This document shows, one piece after another, positions 51,880 through 62,411 of a DNA stretch of 63,611 bases (position 1 is the stretch's first letter; each line of letters begins with the position of its first letter). This DNA comes from Polycyclovorans sp. (GTDB lineage Bacteria; Pseudomonadota; Gammaproteobacteria; Nevskiales; Nevskiaceae): assembly GCA_002706265.1 (NCBI GenBank), contig PAKU01000039.1, positions 1 through 63,611 of the forward strand, written 5' to 3'. The translations under genes were made by a program, and so were the position numbers. The notes below the pieces were generated by a model, which worked only from the letters and a program-made list of their open reading frames with translations, was not told where the DNA came from and searched no databases.

Positions 51880-51937
51880 GGTCAGCCTCCTCGATGGTGC
51901 GTCAGATTGACGGTGCAGCAAGCCCGGGGCGCAGCGC

Positions 51938-53056
<1,119 letters not shown>

Positions 53057-53122
53057 GGCAGGCTCCTTGATCGGCACGCGGCCGGTCAGTGACAGATCGG
53101 AAATGAATCGGGTGCAGCGGGC

Positions 53123-54496
53123 TCAGGCGGCAATCGGATGGGCGCGATCGCGGGCGGCCGGATACCCCAGCGCCTCGCGGTACTTGGCCACCGTGCGCCG
53201 CGCCAGGCGGATGCCGCGCTGGGCCAGCGCGTCGGTCAGCGCGGCGTCGTCCAGGGGCTGGTCGGGGGCTTCACCGGCAATCAGGCGCTTCACCAGCGCG
53301 CGGGCCGCGACCCCGGCCACGCTGTCTTCACCGGCGGCCTGGCTGAAGAAGGCGCGCAGCTCCAGGGTCTGCCCCGGCAGCGCCACATACTTGCCGTTGA
53401 CCGCGCGGCACACGGTGGACTCGTGCACACCCACCACGTCGGCAATCTCTTTCAGGGCCAGCGGACGGCAGGCCTCCAGACCGTGGCTGAGCACCTTGAA
53501 CTGCCGCGCCAGCACCGCCTGGGCGACCTTCAGAATGGTTTCCTGCCGTTGATGCAGGCTTTTGATGAGCCAGCGCGCCTCGGTGAGCTGGCCCCGCAGG
53601 CTGCTGGCCTCGGGCCCCATGCTGCTGATCATCCGCGCGTAGGTGTGGTTGATGTCGAGCCGCGGCGTGGCGTGGCGGGTCAGCGCCACCTGCCAGCGGC
53701 CGTCGCGGCGCACCACGCAGACATCCGGGACGATGGGCGTTGCGTCGGCGTCGACGGCGCCGGGGCGGGTGACCAGGCTGCGCAGCAGGCCCAGGGCGGC
53801 ACTGAAGGTGGCCGGGCTGGCCTGCAGCGCGCGCCGCAGGCTGTCGAGGTCGCGGCGGCTGAGGCGGGTAACGCCGTGCTGGACGATGCGCAGCGCCAAG
53901 GCCTGGGCATCGCTGGCGGGCAGGCGGTGCAATTGCAGCTCCAGGGCTTCATCAAGGGTGCGCGCGCCATAGCCGGCCGGCCCCAGGTTCTGGATGACGC
54001 CCAGCGCCTGTTCCAGCAGCACCACATCGATGCCGTTCTGCGAACCCAGATGGTTGAGGGGCACGCTCAGGAATCCCGAGGCGTCCATCGCCGCCAGCAC
54101 GATCTCGGCGGCGGCACGGCAGGCGTCGCTCATCGGTTCGATCGCCAGCGCTTCAAGCACCTGCACCTGCGGGTCATCAGACACCGGCGCGGCAAGCCGG
54201 GCCTCTGCAGACGCGTCGGCAAAGTCATCGCCGCGCGACAGGCGCGCCAGGGTGGCGTCCCAGGGCAGTTCGGCCATGCCTTCGCTGGCGCGCGTCACCG
54301 CGTCCATGTCGAGGGTGTCGTCGGCATCGTCGGCGTCGAGTTCGACGGTTTGCTCGGCGTCGAGCATCACGTTCTGGGCCAGCCAGCCCTGCACGGTCTC
54401 GTGCAGACCCACCAGATCCATCTGCAGCAACTGGCTCTGCTGGATGCGGGCGGCGTAGCTCTTCTGTTGCAGGTGACCGCTGAGAATGGCGTGCAT
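53123..54496 (-). CDS. rpoN: Divergent RNA polymerase sigma-54 factor (RpoN-like)
   Basis: 457 residues. The C-terminal RpoN box ARRTVAKYRE (about 432-441) that reads the -24 element is intact, with the HTH block LALKEIADVVGVHESTVCRAVNGKYV upstream, and the core-binding region is recognisable. Region I is changed: the usual glutamine/leucine-rich start is reduced to SYAARIQQSQLLQMDLVGL. It is encoded at the head of the flagellar cluster rather than in the usual lptB-rpoN-hpf-ptsN locus, so likely a second, flagellum-dedicated sigma-54. GGAG precedes ATG 54496. Confidence 0.88.
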   Translation of the reverse strand: MHAILSGHLQQKSYAARIQQSQLLQMDLVGLHETVQGWLAQNVMLDAEQTVELDADDADDTLDMDAVTRASEGMAELPWDATLARLSRGDDFADASAEARLAAPVSDDPQVQVLEALAIEPMSDACRAAAEIVLAAMDASGFLSVPLNHLGSQNGIDVVLLEQALGVIQNLGPAGYGARTLDEALELQLHRLPASDAQALALRIVQHGVTRLSRRDLDSLRRALQASPATFSAALGLLRSLVTRPGAVDADATPIVPDVCVVRRDGRWQVALTRHATPRLDINHTYARMISSMGPEASSLRGQLTEARWLIKSLHQRQETILKVAQAVLARQFKVLSHGLEACRPLALKEIADVVGVHESTVCRAVNGKYVALPGQTLELRAFFSQAAGEDSVAGVAARALVKRLIAGEAPDQPLDDAALTDALAQRGIRLARRTVAKYREALGYPAARDRAHPIAA

Positions 54497-54838
54497 GCTG
54501 GGCTCCGGTGGGACTGCGATCCTGGAATCAACGGGGTGTTGGATTCCCGACACAGCGCAAGACTGCCCTACGAAATTGTCGCTGCCAATGTAAGCATTGG
54601 ATTACGTCTGTAGGGTCTTTCCTTAACCTCCGGCGTCGAGGTTCCGCCGCCCAAACGCGCGGGCAGACCAGCGGCGTCCCTCAACGGCACAGGCGGTCGC
54701 GCCGGGCGCATGACCGCATGGTTCAGCCCGAATTCAGCGCCGCAGCCGGGCTGACGAATGGCCACCCGGCGCTGGGCGGCTGCAGCCCTTCGGGGCCCGC
54801 GCTAGGCTGGCGGCCCGTCACTGAACCTGGATCTGCGC
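54497..54838. other. Divergent intergenic region with nested inverted repeats
   Basis: 342 bases with no gene, between rpoN (leftward) and the MBL hydrolase (rightward). At 54566-54615 two inverted repeats share nearly the same centre: outer CCCTAC/GTAGGG and inner CCAATG-taag-CATTGG (54585-54600). Read rightward the outer arm is followed by TCTTT. It could be an operator dyad for the flagellar regulon or an RNA hairpin in the rpoN leader. No clear -24/-12 promoter found. The remaining about 220 bases show nothing recognisable. Confidence 0.45.
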
Positions 54839-55783
54839 ATGGCCGCCCCCGCCCAGCCCCTGATGCACGGCATCACCCGCCTCGACACCCTGCAAAGCCG
54901 GGCCGGCATGGCCGCCTGCTACGCGATCGTCCGCAACGGCGAGGTCGCCTTCATCGAAGCCGGCACCAGTCCCGGCGTCCCGGCCCTGCTGGACTGGCTG
55001 GCGCAAGAAGGCCTGTCGGTGGCGCAGGTGCGGTACGTGATGCCCACCCACGTTCACCTCGACCACGCCGGTGGCGTGGGCCTGCTGATGCGCGCCTGCC
55101 CCCAGGCGCGGCTGGTGGTTCATCCGCGCGGCGCCCGGCACATGATCGACCCTGCCGCACTGATCGCCGGCGCCACGGCGGTGTACGGCCCCGAGAGGGT
55201 GAAAACCGCCTACGGCGAGATTGCGCCGGTGCCCGCCGACCGGGTCGACATCGGCGAAGACGGCAGTCTCTGGCCGCTGGGGGACAGCACGCTGGAGATC
55301 ATCGACGCGCCCGGCCACGCCCGGCATCACTTCTGCGTCTACGACGCCACCAGCGGCGGCCTGTTCACCGGCGACGTGTTCGGGCTGTCGTATCGGGAAT
55401 TCGACACCGCCAAGGGGCCGTTCCTGATGCCCACCACCACGCCGGTGCAGTTCGAGCCCGATGCCTGGTGCCACACCCTGGACCGGCTGCTGGCCAAACA
55501 GCCCGAGCGCGCCTTTCTGACGCACTTTGGCGTGGTCGAAGGCCTGCCGGCGCTGGCAGACACGCTGCGTCAGGGCATCAGCGACTACCTGCAGCTTGCC
55601 CGCGCGGCGCCCGACGGGGACGGCCGCCACGAAGCCATCCGCAACAGCATCGCGGCACTCACCCACCGGCAATTGCGCGCCCACGGCGTGACCCTGGGCG
55701 ACGACCAGATCGAAGCCATTCTGGGACTGGACTTCGACCTCAACGCCCAGGGCCTGGGCGTGTGGCTGGAAAAGACCGGCTGA
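54839..55783 (+). CDS. MBL-fold metallo-hydrolase
   Basis: 314 residues. Metallo-beta-lactamase fold with the binuclear zinc motif THVHLDHAGG at 70-79, a later His in DAPGHARHHFC (about 160), FTGDVFGLSYREFD supplying the bridging aspartate and a C-terminal FLTHFG histidine. This resembles the glyoxalase II-like or flavodiiron-like single-domain hydrolases, substrate unknown. It sits 73 bases before pilB on the same strand but is not a known pilus gene. Confidence 0.85.
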   Translation: MAAPAQPLMHGITRLDTLQSRAGMAACYAIVRNGEVAFIEAGTSPGVPALLDWLAQEGLSVAQVRYVMPTHVHLDHAGGVGLLMRACPQARLVVHPRGARHMIDPAALIAGATAVYGPERVKTAYGEIAPVPADRVDIGEDGSLWPLGDSTLEIIDAPGHARHHFCVYDATSGGLFTGDVFGLSYREFDTAKGPFLMPTTTPVQFEPDAWCHTLDRLLAKQPERAFLTHFGVVEGLPALADTLRQGISDYLQLARAAPDGDGRHEAIRNSIAALTHRQLRAHGVTLGDDQIEAILGLDFDLNAQGLGVWLEKTG

Positions 55784-55856
55784 GCCCGGTGCGACCCGCG
55801 CTTGACGCTGCCGGAACGCGGCTTCCACTATCGCGCCATGAGGATGGCCTGAAACG

Positions 55857-57587
55857 ATGAACCAACCGACCACCACGTCCGGATTTCTGGGCGGCCTGGC
55901 GCGCCGTCTGGTGGCCGACGGTCTGCTGTCGGAGTCGGCGGCGCGTGAACTGCAGACCAAGGCGATCAAGGAGCAGCGCCCGTTCGTCGCGGTGGTGGTG
56001 GAGTCGACCCGGGTTGCGGCCCACGAACTGGCCCATGTCGCCAGCCAGGAATTCGGCATGCCGCTGCTCGACCTGTCGGTGATCGACATCGATCTGGCGC
56101 TGATTCACGGGCTCAGCGAAAAAGTGCTGAAAAAGGCCCATGCCGTGCCGATTTACGCGCGCGGCAAGAAAATCTTCGTCGCCGTCAGCGACCCGCTCAA
56201 TCTGCAGGCACTGGACGAGATCAAGTTTGCCTCCGGCAGCCAGACCGAGCCGGTGCTGGTTGAAGAAGACAAGCTGGCCCGAGCACTGGAAAGCGCCCTC
56301 CGCGTGCTGGCGCAGGCCGACATGTCGGGCGGCGACGCCGACCTCGAAAACCTGGAACTGTCTGACACCGAAGCCGAAGCCTCCGGCAACGACGTGGGCA
56401 AGGACGGCGCCGATGACGCGCCGATTGTCCGCTACATCAACAAGGTGCTGGTCGATGCCATCAACCAGGGCGCGTCTGACGTGCACTTTGAGCCCTATGA
56501 GAAGACCTACCGCATCCGCTACCGGCGCGATGGCGAGCTGAAAACCATCGCCCAGCCGCCGGTTGGCCAGGGCGTACGCCTCGCGGCCCGACTGAAGGTG
56601 ATGAGCCGTATGGACCTGGCGGAAAAGCGGGTGCCGCAGGACGGCCGCATCAAGCTCAACCTGTCGCGCAACAAGGCCATCGACTTTCGTGTGTCGACCT
56701 GCCCGACCCTGTTCGGCGAGAAAATCTGCGCCCGTATTCTCGATGCCACGCAGGCGCAGATGGGCATCGATGCCCTGGGGTACGAGCCGGAACAGAAGGC
56801 CGCCTACCTGAAGGCGCTGAACCAGCCGCAGGGCATGATTCTGGTCACCGGCCCCACCGGCTCGGGCAAGACCGTGTCGCTGTATACCGGACTGAACATC
56901 CTCAACACCGACGACATCAACATCTCCACCGCCGAAGACCCGGCCGAGATCAACCTGCCGGGCGTCAACCAGGTCAACGTCAACCCCAAGCAGGGCCTGA
57001 CCTTCGCCGCCGCGCTGAAGGCGTTTCTGCGCCAGGACCCCGACGTGATCATGGTTGGCGAAATCCGCGATCTGGAAACCGCCGAGATCGCCATCAAGGC
57101 CGCGCAGACCGGACACCTGGTGATGTCGACCCTGCACACCAACGACGCGCCGCAAACCATCGTGCGTCTGATGAACATGGGCGTGCCGGCGTACAACATC
57201 GCCTCGACGCTGTCGCTGGTGATTGCCCAGCGGCTGGCCCGCAAGCTGTGCAGGGTGTGCAAACGGCCGGCGCAGATTCCGCGGCCCGAGCTGATCCGCC
57301 AGGGCTTTACCGAGGCCGAGCTGGACGACCCGGACACGCAGATCATGGAGGCCGTGGGCTGCGATCAGTGCGAGAACAGCGGCTACAAGGGCCGTACCGG
57401 CGTCTATCAGGTGATGCCGTTCTCCGACGCCATGGGCCGCATCATCATGGAAGATGGCAACGTGCGGGACATTCAGGATCAGGCACAGGCTGAGGGCGTG
57501 GCCAACCTCCGTCAGTCGGCGCTGCGCAAGGTTCGGTCGGGTGCGATCGATCTTCTGCAGGCCAACGCCTGTACCGTAGGCGACTAG
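55857..57587 (+). CDS. pilB: Type IV pilus assembly ATPase PilB
   Basis: 576 residues. N-terminal MshEN-type domain (cyclic-di-GMP or regulatory region in relatives), then the secretion ATPase: Walker A GPTGSGKT (about 332-339), Asp box/Walker B RQDPDVIMVGEIRDLETAEIA, His box and zinc-binding cysteines CRVC and CDQC near the C-terminus. It powers pilus extension from the cytoplasmic side. First gene of pilB-pilC-pilD. Confidence 0.97.
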   Translation: MNQPTTTSGFLGGLARRLVADGLLSESAARELQTKAIKEQRPFVAVVVESTRVAAHELAHVASQEFGMPLLDLSVIDIDLALIHGLSEKVLKKAHAVPIYARGKKIFVAVSDPLNLQALDEIKFASGSQTEPVLVEEDKLARALESALRVLAQADMSGGDADLENLELSDTEAEASGNDVGKDGADDAPIVRYINKVLVDAINQGASDVHFEPYEKTYRIRYRRDGELKTIAQPPVGQGVRLAARLKVMSRMDLAEKRVPQDGRIKLNLSRNKAIDFRVSTCPTLFGEKICARILDATQAQMGIDALGYEPEQKAAYLKALNQPQGMILVTGPTGSGKTVSLYTGLNILNTDDINISTAEDPAEINLPGVNQVNVNPKQGLTFAAALKAFLRQDPDVIMVGEIRDLETAEIAIKAAQTGHLVMSTLHTNDAPQTIVRLMNMGVPAYNIASTLSLVIAQRLARKLCRVCKRPAQIPRPELIRQGFTEAELDDPDTQIMEAVGCDQCENSGYKGRTGVYQVMPFSDAMGRIIMEDGNVRDIQDQAQAEGVANLRQSALRKVRSGAIDLLQANACTVGD

Positions 57588-57625
57588 CCCCGTCCCCCTT
57601 TTCTTCTGCTCGCGAGTTGACCTGA

Positions 57626-58852
57626 ATGGCCACCACCACCGCCAAGGCGCCCAAGGAATATCCCTTCAAATGGGAGGGCCTTGATCGCAAAGGCAACCGC
57701 ATCAAGGGCCAGTCGAGTGGGCCGACTGCCGACTTCATCAAGTTCAGCCTGCGCAAGCAGGGCATCAACCCCATCTCGGTGCGCAAGGCCTCGACCCTGT
57801 TCGCCAAGGGCAAGGGCAAGGTCGACGCGCTCGACATCGCCGTGTTCAGCCGCCAGATCTCGACCATGCTCGCCGCCGGCGTGCCGCTGGTGCAGTCGCT
57901 GGAGATCATCGGTCGCGGTCACGACAAACCGGCCATGGGCGAGATGGTGCTGGGCATCAAGACCTACATCGAGGGCGGCGCCTCGTTCTCGGAGGCCCTG
58001 GGCAAGTACCCCCTGCACTTCGACGAGCTGTACGTGAACCTGGTCGATGCCGGCGAAAAGTCCGGCGCCCTGGAAACGCTGCTCGAAAAGATTGCCACCT
58101 ACAAGGAAAAAACCGAGGCGCTGAAGAAAAAGGTGCGCAAGGCCATGACCTACCCGATTGCCGTCTTGGTGGTGGCGATGATCGTGACCGGCATCCTGCT
58201 GTACTTCGTGGTGCCGCAGTTTCAGGACCTGTTCCAGGGCTTCGGCGCCGACCTGCCGGCCTTCACCCAGTTCGTGATCAACCTGTCGAAATGGATGCAG
58301 GCCAACGGCCTGTATCTGATCGCGGGCATCGCCGCGTTCATTGTCGGCTTCATCGCGCTGAAAAAGCGCTCGGCGAAGTTCAGGCGGGCCTTGGACCGCA
58401 TTTCGCTGAAGATTCCGGTGGTCGGCGACATCCTCTACAAGTCGGCCGTGGCGCGCTACGCCCGCACGCTGTCGACCATGTTCGCCGCCGGCGTGCCGCT
58501 GGTCGAAGCGATGGATTCGGTCGCCAAGGCCGCCGGCAACATCGTCTTCACCGAGGCCATCTTCACCATGCGGGACCAGGTGGCCACCGGCACCCAGTTG
58601 CAGTTGACGATGTCGCAGTCCGGCATGTTTCCCAACATGGCGACCCAGATGGTCGCCATCGGCGAGGAATCCGGCTCGCTGGATGCCATGTGCGCCAAGG
58701 TCGCAGACTTCTACGAGGCCGAGGTCGACAACCTGGTCGACAGCCTCACCTCGCTGATGGAGCCCTTCATCATGTCGGTGCTGGGGGTGCTGGTCGGCGG
58801 CCTCGTGGTCGCGATGTACCTGCCCATCTTCAAAATGGGCCAGGCCATCTGA
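57626..58852 (+). CDS. pilC: Type IV pilus inner-membrane platform protein PilC
   Basis: 408 residues with two T2SF domains: FSRQISTMLAAGVPLVQSLEII in the first and YARTLSTMFAAGVPLVEAMDSV in the second, each followed by transmembrane helices (about 178-200, 228-246, 380-402). It couples PilB ATP hydrolysis to pilin insertion. It starts 38 bases after pilB and abuts pilD exactly. Confidence 0.97.
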   Translation: MATTTAKAPKEYPFKWEGLDRKGNRIKGQSSGPTADFIKFSLRKQGINPISVRKASTLFAKGKGKVDALDIAVFSRQISTMLAAGVPLVQSLEIIGRGHDKPAMGEMVLGIKTYIEGGASFSEALGKYPLHFDELYVNLVDAGEKSGALETLLEKIATYKEKTEALKKKVRKAMTYPIAVLVVAMIVTGILLYFVVPQFQDLFQGFGADLPAFTQFVINLSKWMQANGLYLIAGIAAFIVGFIALKKRSAKFRRALDRISLKIPVVGDILYKSAVARYARTLSTMFAAGVPLVEAMDSVAKAAGNIVFTEAIFTMRDQVATGTQLQLTMSQSGMFPNMATQMVAIGEESGSLDAMCAKVADFYEAEVDNLVDSLTSLMEPFIMSVLGVLVGGLVVAMYLPIFKMGQAI

Positions 58853-59728
58853 ATGTTCGAGCCCCTGATCGCGTTGCTGGCCGGCAGCCCCGCCCTGCTC
58901 ATCAGCATGACCCTGGCGCTGGGGCTGGTGGTCGGCAGCTTTCTCAATGTCGTCAGCCTGCGCCTGCCGCGGATGATGGAGCGCGACTGGCGCCTGGAAG
59001 CCCGGCAGATTCTCGACCTGCCCGCCGTGGACGAGCCGCGGCTGTCACTGACCCATCCGCCCTCGACCTGCCCGGCCTGCCAGGCGCGCATCCGCCCCTG
59101 GCACAACCTGCCGGTGATTGGCTGGTGCTGGCTGCGCGGCAGGGCGGCCTGCTGCGGCGCGCCGATCGCCCTGCAATACCCGGCGGTGGAACTGGCCTGC
59201 GGCCTGCTCAGCGCCGCCTGCGCCTGGCATTTTGGGTTCGGCCTGCCGCTGGTGCTGGCACTGGTGCTGACCTGGACACTGCTGGTGCTGGCGGTCATCG
59301 ACGCACGCACCACACTGCTGCCCGACAGCCTGACCCTGCCGCTGATCTGGGGCGGTTTGCTGGCCGCGTTGCTGGGGTGGAGCAGCGTGTCGCTCAGCGA
59401 CGCGGTTGTGGGTGCCATGGCCGGCTACATGAGCCTGTGGAGCGTCTACTGGGCCTTCAAGCTGATCACCGGCAAGGACGGCATGGGCTACGGTGACTTC
59501 AAGCTGTTCGCCGCGCTGGGTGCCTGGCTGGGCTGGTCGCAACTTCCCTTGATCATTCTGCTGGCCTCGGTGGTGGGCGCAGTGGTCGGCATCGGCCTGA
59601 TGATGGCCAAGCGCGCCGGCCGCGAGCTGCAACTGCCTTTCGGCCCCTACCTGGCCGCCGCCGGCTGGATCGCCCTGCTGTGGGGCGACGCGATCGCCCT
59701 GACCTATCTGCAGAGCGTCGGCCTGTGA
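58853..59728 (+). CDS. pilD: Prepilin peptidase / N-methyltransferase PilD
   Basis: 291 residues, about eight helices. Cleaves type IV prepilins and methylates the new N-terminus. Catalytic aspartates are present: Asp150 (AVIDARTTLLPD) and Asp215 (GMGYGDFKLF). The zinc loop has the first pair CPAC (73, 76), but the second pair is altered: where PilD usually has CxxC this reads AACC (98-101), so one of four cysteines is displaced. Whether zinc is still bound cannot be told. It starts directly after the pilC stop. Confidence 0.95.
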   Translation: MFEPLIALLAGSPALLISMTLALGLVVGSFLNVVSLRLPRMMERDWRLEARQILDLPAVDEPRLSLTHPPSTCPACQARIRPWHNLPVIGWCWLRGRAACCGAPIALQYPAVELACGLLSAACAWHFGFGLPLVLALVLTWTLLVLAVIDARTTLLPDSLTLPLIWGGLLAALLGWSSVSLSDAVVGAMAGYMSLWSVYWAFKLITGKDGMGYGDFKLFAALGAWLGWSQLPLIILLASVVGAVVGIGLMMAKRAGRELQLPFGPYLAAAGWIALLWGDAIALTYLQSVGL

Positions 59729-60351
59729 GCCGCACCACCCCCCCCATCGTCGGCCTTACCGGCGGCATTGCCAGCGGCAAGTCGTCGGCTGAAGCGGCGT
59801 TCCGGGCGCTGGGCGTGCCGGTGCTTGACGCCGACCAGGTCGCCCGCCAGGTGGTGGCGCCCGGCAGTGCCGGTCTGGCGGCGGTCATCGAGGCGTTCGG
59901 CGCCGACTTTCTGACGGCGGACGGGCAACTGGACCGACGCCGGATGCGCGAGCGCGTGTTTGCCCACCCCGCCGAGCGCACGCGTCTGGAGGCCCTGACC
60001 CACCCACTGATCGGCGAGGCCATGGACCAGTGGTGTCGCGCCCAGGCGGCGGCGCCCTACGCCGTTCTGTCGGTCGCCATCCTGCTGGAGAGCCGCTTCC
60101 GCGCGCGCGCCGACTTCATTCTGGTGGTCGATGTCAGCGAAGCCGTGCAGATCGAGCGCCTGCGCGCGCGTGACGGCATCGACGAAACCCTGGCGCGGCA
60201 GATGCTGGCGGCCCAGTCCAGCCGCGATGCCCGTCGCGCCGCCGCGCACGGCCTGATCGACAACAGTGGTTCACTCGAAGCGCTGCAGGCACAGGTCGCC
60301 GACTGGCATCAGCAATTTCTGACGAAATGGCGGAACGATGATGCCGTTTGA
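59725..60351 (+). CDS. coaE: Dephospho-CoA kinase
   Basis: Final step of coenzyme A synthesis: phosphorylates the ribose 3' hydroxyl. 208 residues from GTG 59725, which overlaps the pilD stop (GTGA). P-loop GLTGGIASGKSS at about 9-20, DADQVAR, and the LID-type RLRARDGIDETLARQM region. The pilD-coaE-zapD-yacG order is the common gammaproteobacterial one. Confidence 0.96.
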   Translation: MSRTTPPIVGLTGGIASGKSSAEAAFRALGVPVLDADQVARQVVAPGSAGLAAVIEAFGADFLTADGQLDRRRMRERVFAHPAERTRLEALTHPLIGEAMDQWCRAQAAAPYAVLSVAILLESRFRARADFILVVDVSEAVQIERLRARDGIDETLARQMLAAQSSRDARRAAAHGLIDNSGSLEALQAQVADWHQQFLTKWRNDDAV

Positions 60352-60403
60352 AATGAGACAGGGGAGTGGTCACAATCCGGGGTCGGTCGTAACCAGGTCT
60401 GCT

Positions 60404-61180
60404 GTGTCGAGTTCAGACGATTTCGTCATTTTCGAGCAACCGCTCACCGAGCGCGTGCGCATTTTTCTGCGTCTGGAGTTTCTACTGGCGCAGCGCCGCC
60501 ATCACCGCCGCGATGAAACCGAGTTCGGCGTGCGCAGCACCCTGCACGTGCTGCTCGACCTGCTGGCGGTGATGTCCCGGTCCGATCTGAAAACCGACCT
60601 GCTCAAGGAGCTCACCGAGCAAAAGGCCTCGCTGACGCTGCTGTCAAAACGCCCCGGCGTGGATCAGGACGCCTTGATCGAGACGCTCGATGGCATCAAC
60701 AGCGCCATTCGTGGCCTGAAAGGGCTGGCCAACCACTTCGCCAGCAACCTGTTGCGCGAGAGCGACTTCCTGACCACCGTGGCCAACCGCTATGCCATGC
60801 CGGGCGGCACCTGCGGATTCGACCTGCCCACCTTGCATTTCTGGCTGTCTCAGCCCCGGCACCTGCAAGAGCAGGACCTCGACACCTGGGCCGCCGACAT
60901 GATCCCGTTCGAGCAGGCCATCGCGCTCTACCTGCGGCTGCTGCGCGAAAGCCGCGAGACCGAGCGCGTCACCGCCATCAAGGGCATGCACATCCACATG
61001 CCCAACGGGCCGTGTCACCTGCTGCGCGCCCATGTGCCACGGTCGATCGCGACCTTCCCGGAGATCAGCGCCAGCCGCCATCGCTTCAGCATCCGCTTCA
61101 TGACCGTGGCCTCGGTGAAAGACCGCGCGACGCAGCTCGGCGTGGACGTGCCGTTCCTGATGCAGTGCTGCACCCTGTGA
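60404..61180 (+). CDS. zapD: Cell division protein ZapD
   Basis: FtsZ-binding protein that crosslinks filaments at the division site. 258 residues from GTG 60404, close to the 247 of E. coli. Family sequence: FEQPLTERVRIFLRLEFL at the start, SDLKTDLLKEL, then CGFDLPTLHFWLSQP and VPFLMQCC at the end. The start is uncertain: ATG 60338, overlapping coaE, would add 22 residues without family similarity, and the GTG has only AGG upstream. Confidence 0.9.
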   Translation: MSSSDDFVIFEQPLTERVRIFLRLEFLLAQRRHHRRDETEFGVRSTLHVLLDLLAVMSRSDLKTDLLKELTEQKASLTLLSKRPGVDQDALIETLDGINSAIRGLKGLANHFASNLLRESDFLTTVANRYAMPGGTCGFDLPTLHFWLSQPRHLQEQDLDTWAADMIPFEQAIALYLRLLRESRETERVTAIKGMHIHMPNGPCHLLRAHVPRSIATFPEISASRHRFSIRFMTVASVKDRATQLGVDVPFLMQCCTL

Positions 61181-61371
61181 GCGAGGTGAAAGCAGTGCCC
61201 CGCCTGGGGCGATGCCCCCAGTGCGGCACGTCGAGCCGTCTCGACACCCAGAACGCCTGGCGTCCGTTCTGCAGCGAGCGCTGCAAGCTCATCGATCTGG
61301 GCGACTGGTTTGCCGAACGCCATCAGGTGATCGAGCCCCTGCCGGGCGACCCGTTTGACCCTGCGGACTGA
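61177..61371 (+). CDS. yacG: DNA gyrase inhibitor / zinc-binding protein YacG
   Basis: 64 residues, GTG start overlapping the zapD stop (GTGA). Four zinc cysteines in the family pattern CPQC...FCSERCK, then LIDLGDWFAERH. In E. coli YacG binds GyrB and inhibits its activity. Position after zapD confirms the call. Confidence 0.94.
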   Translation: MSEVKAVPRLGRCPQCGTSSRLDTQNAWRPFCSERCKLIDLGDWFAERHQVIEPLPGDPFDPAD

Positions 61372-61460
61372 GCCCTCACGCCCCATCGCCTGAACGTCCG
61401 TGGTTGCGCAAACCTGGCCTTGCACTCAACGCGGGCGCGGGCGCGGGCGCAGACCCAACC

Positions 61461-62411
61461 TCAGACCCAACCCCAACCTCGTATCGCGGCAATGCCGTGG
61501 GCGCCGTGCGCCAGGGCGGTGGCAAGCCGGTCTGGCGCCAGCCCGCCAATGGCATAGACCCGCATGCCCGCCGCCCGCGCAATCGACGACCACGCCGGCC
61601 AGCCCAGCGGCGCCGCGCCCCCGGCATGACTCGGCGTGGCCTCGACCTGGCCCAGCAGCAGCGCCTGCGCGCCCCACGCCCGCGCGGCCCTGCCCCCTTC
61701 GGCATCGTGCACCGAGGCGATGCAGCGCCGCGGTGCCGCGGTGCCCAGCGGGCGGGCGCGCCAGAATGCCTCGGGGGCGTGGAACACGGTCTCCAGCGCG
61801 GCGGCGTGCTGCGGGTCGCGATCGAGCACCGGCTGATACCCGGCGGCGCGCTGCGTCGCCACCCAGGCGTCGGCGGCCTGTTCGTAGGCAGCGTCCGGCC
61901 ACTGCGGCTGGCGCAGGCGAATCAGGCTGCCCAGCGGCAGGTTCAGCGGCCGGGGCACGGCAGCACCCCACGGCACGGCGGGCGTGATCGCATAGCACCG
62001 GGGCCAGCGCAGCGCAGCCAGAATCGGCGCGACGCTGGGCAACTGCGGGCTCAGGTGCAGCAGACGGTCGGGCCGGGCCCAGGCCAGGGCTTGCCCTTCG
62101 CGGCCCGCCGGCGTGCCCAGGTAGTCGTGCACCCAGGCGGTGGCCAGGCGCACGCGCCGGTCGGTGTAGGGCTGCACGAAGTCGATCAGCGGCACGCTGC
62201 TGCCGAGCTGGATGCCGAGCTCCTCGTCAAGCTCGCGGGCCAGCGCCGTTGCCGCACTTTCGCCGGCTTCGATCTTGCCGCCGGGAAACTCCCAGTAGCC
62301 GGCGGCAATCTTGCCGCTGGGGCGCTGCGCCATCAGCACCTCGCCGCCGCGGTTCAGCACCACGCCGCACGCCACCTCGATCAGCGGCCGTCGATCGGCA
62401 GCCGCGTCCAT
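61461..62411 (-). CDS. Nudix hydrolase fused to a ThiE-like domain
   Basis: 316 residues. N-terminal MutT-type Nudix domain with a full box: Gly45, Glu51, Arg59-Glu60, Glu63-Glu64, Gly66. C-terminal about 180 residues resemble thiamine-phosphate synthase (RIRLRQPQ-like segment, VHDAEGGRAARAWGA, YAIGGLAPDRLATALAHGAHGIAAI). This MutT-ThiE architecture is known beside argJ/secA in gammaproteobacteria, with 8-oxo-dGTP sanitation expected from the first domain; the second is unproven. Its ATG overlaps the argJ stop by one base. A (GCGGGC)n run (61428-61450) lies past its stop. Confidence 0.88.
   Translation of the reverse strand: MDAAADRRPLIEVACGVVLNRGGEVLMAQRPSGKIAAGYWEFPGGKIEAGESAATALARELDEELGIQLGSSVPLIDFVQPYTDRRVRLATAWVHDYLGTPAGREGQALAWARPDRLLHLSPQLPSVAPILAALRWPRCYAITPAVPWGAAVPRPLNLPLGSLIRLRQPQWPDAAYEQAADAWVATQRAAGYQPVLDRDPQHAAALETVFHAPEAFWRARPLGTAAPRRCIASVHDAEGGRAARAWGAQALLLGQVEATPSHAGGAAPLGWPAWSSIARAAGMRVYAIGGLAPDRLATALAHGAHGIAAIRGWGWV

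Noticed and set aside
61428..61450. GCGGGC tandem repeat after yacG
   Set aside because: Only about three to four units in a GC-rich convergent gap; no sign of a functional repeat or array.
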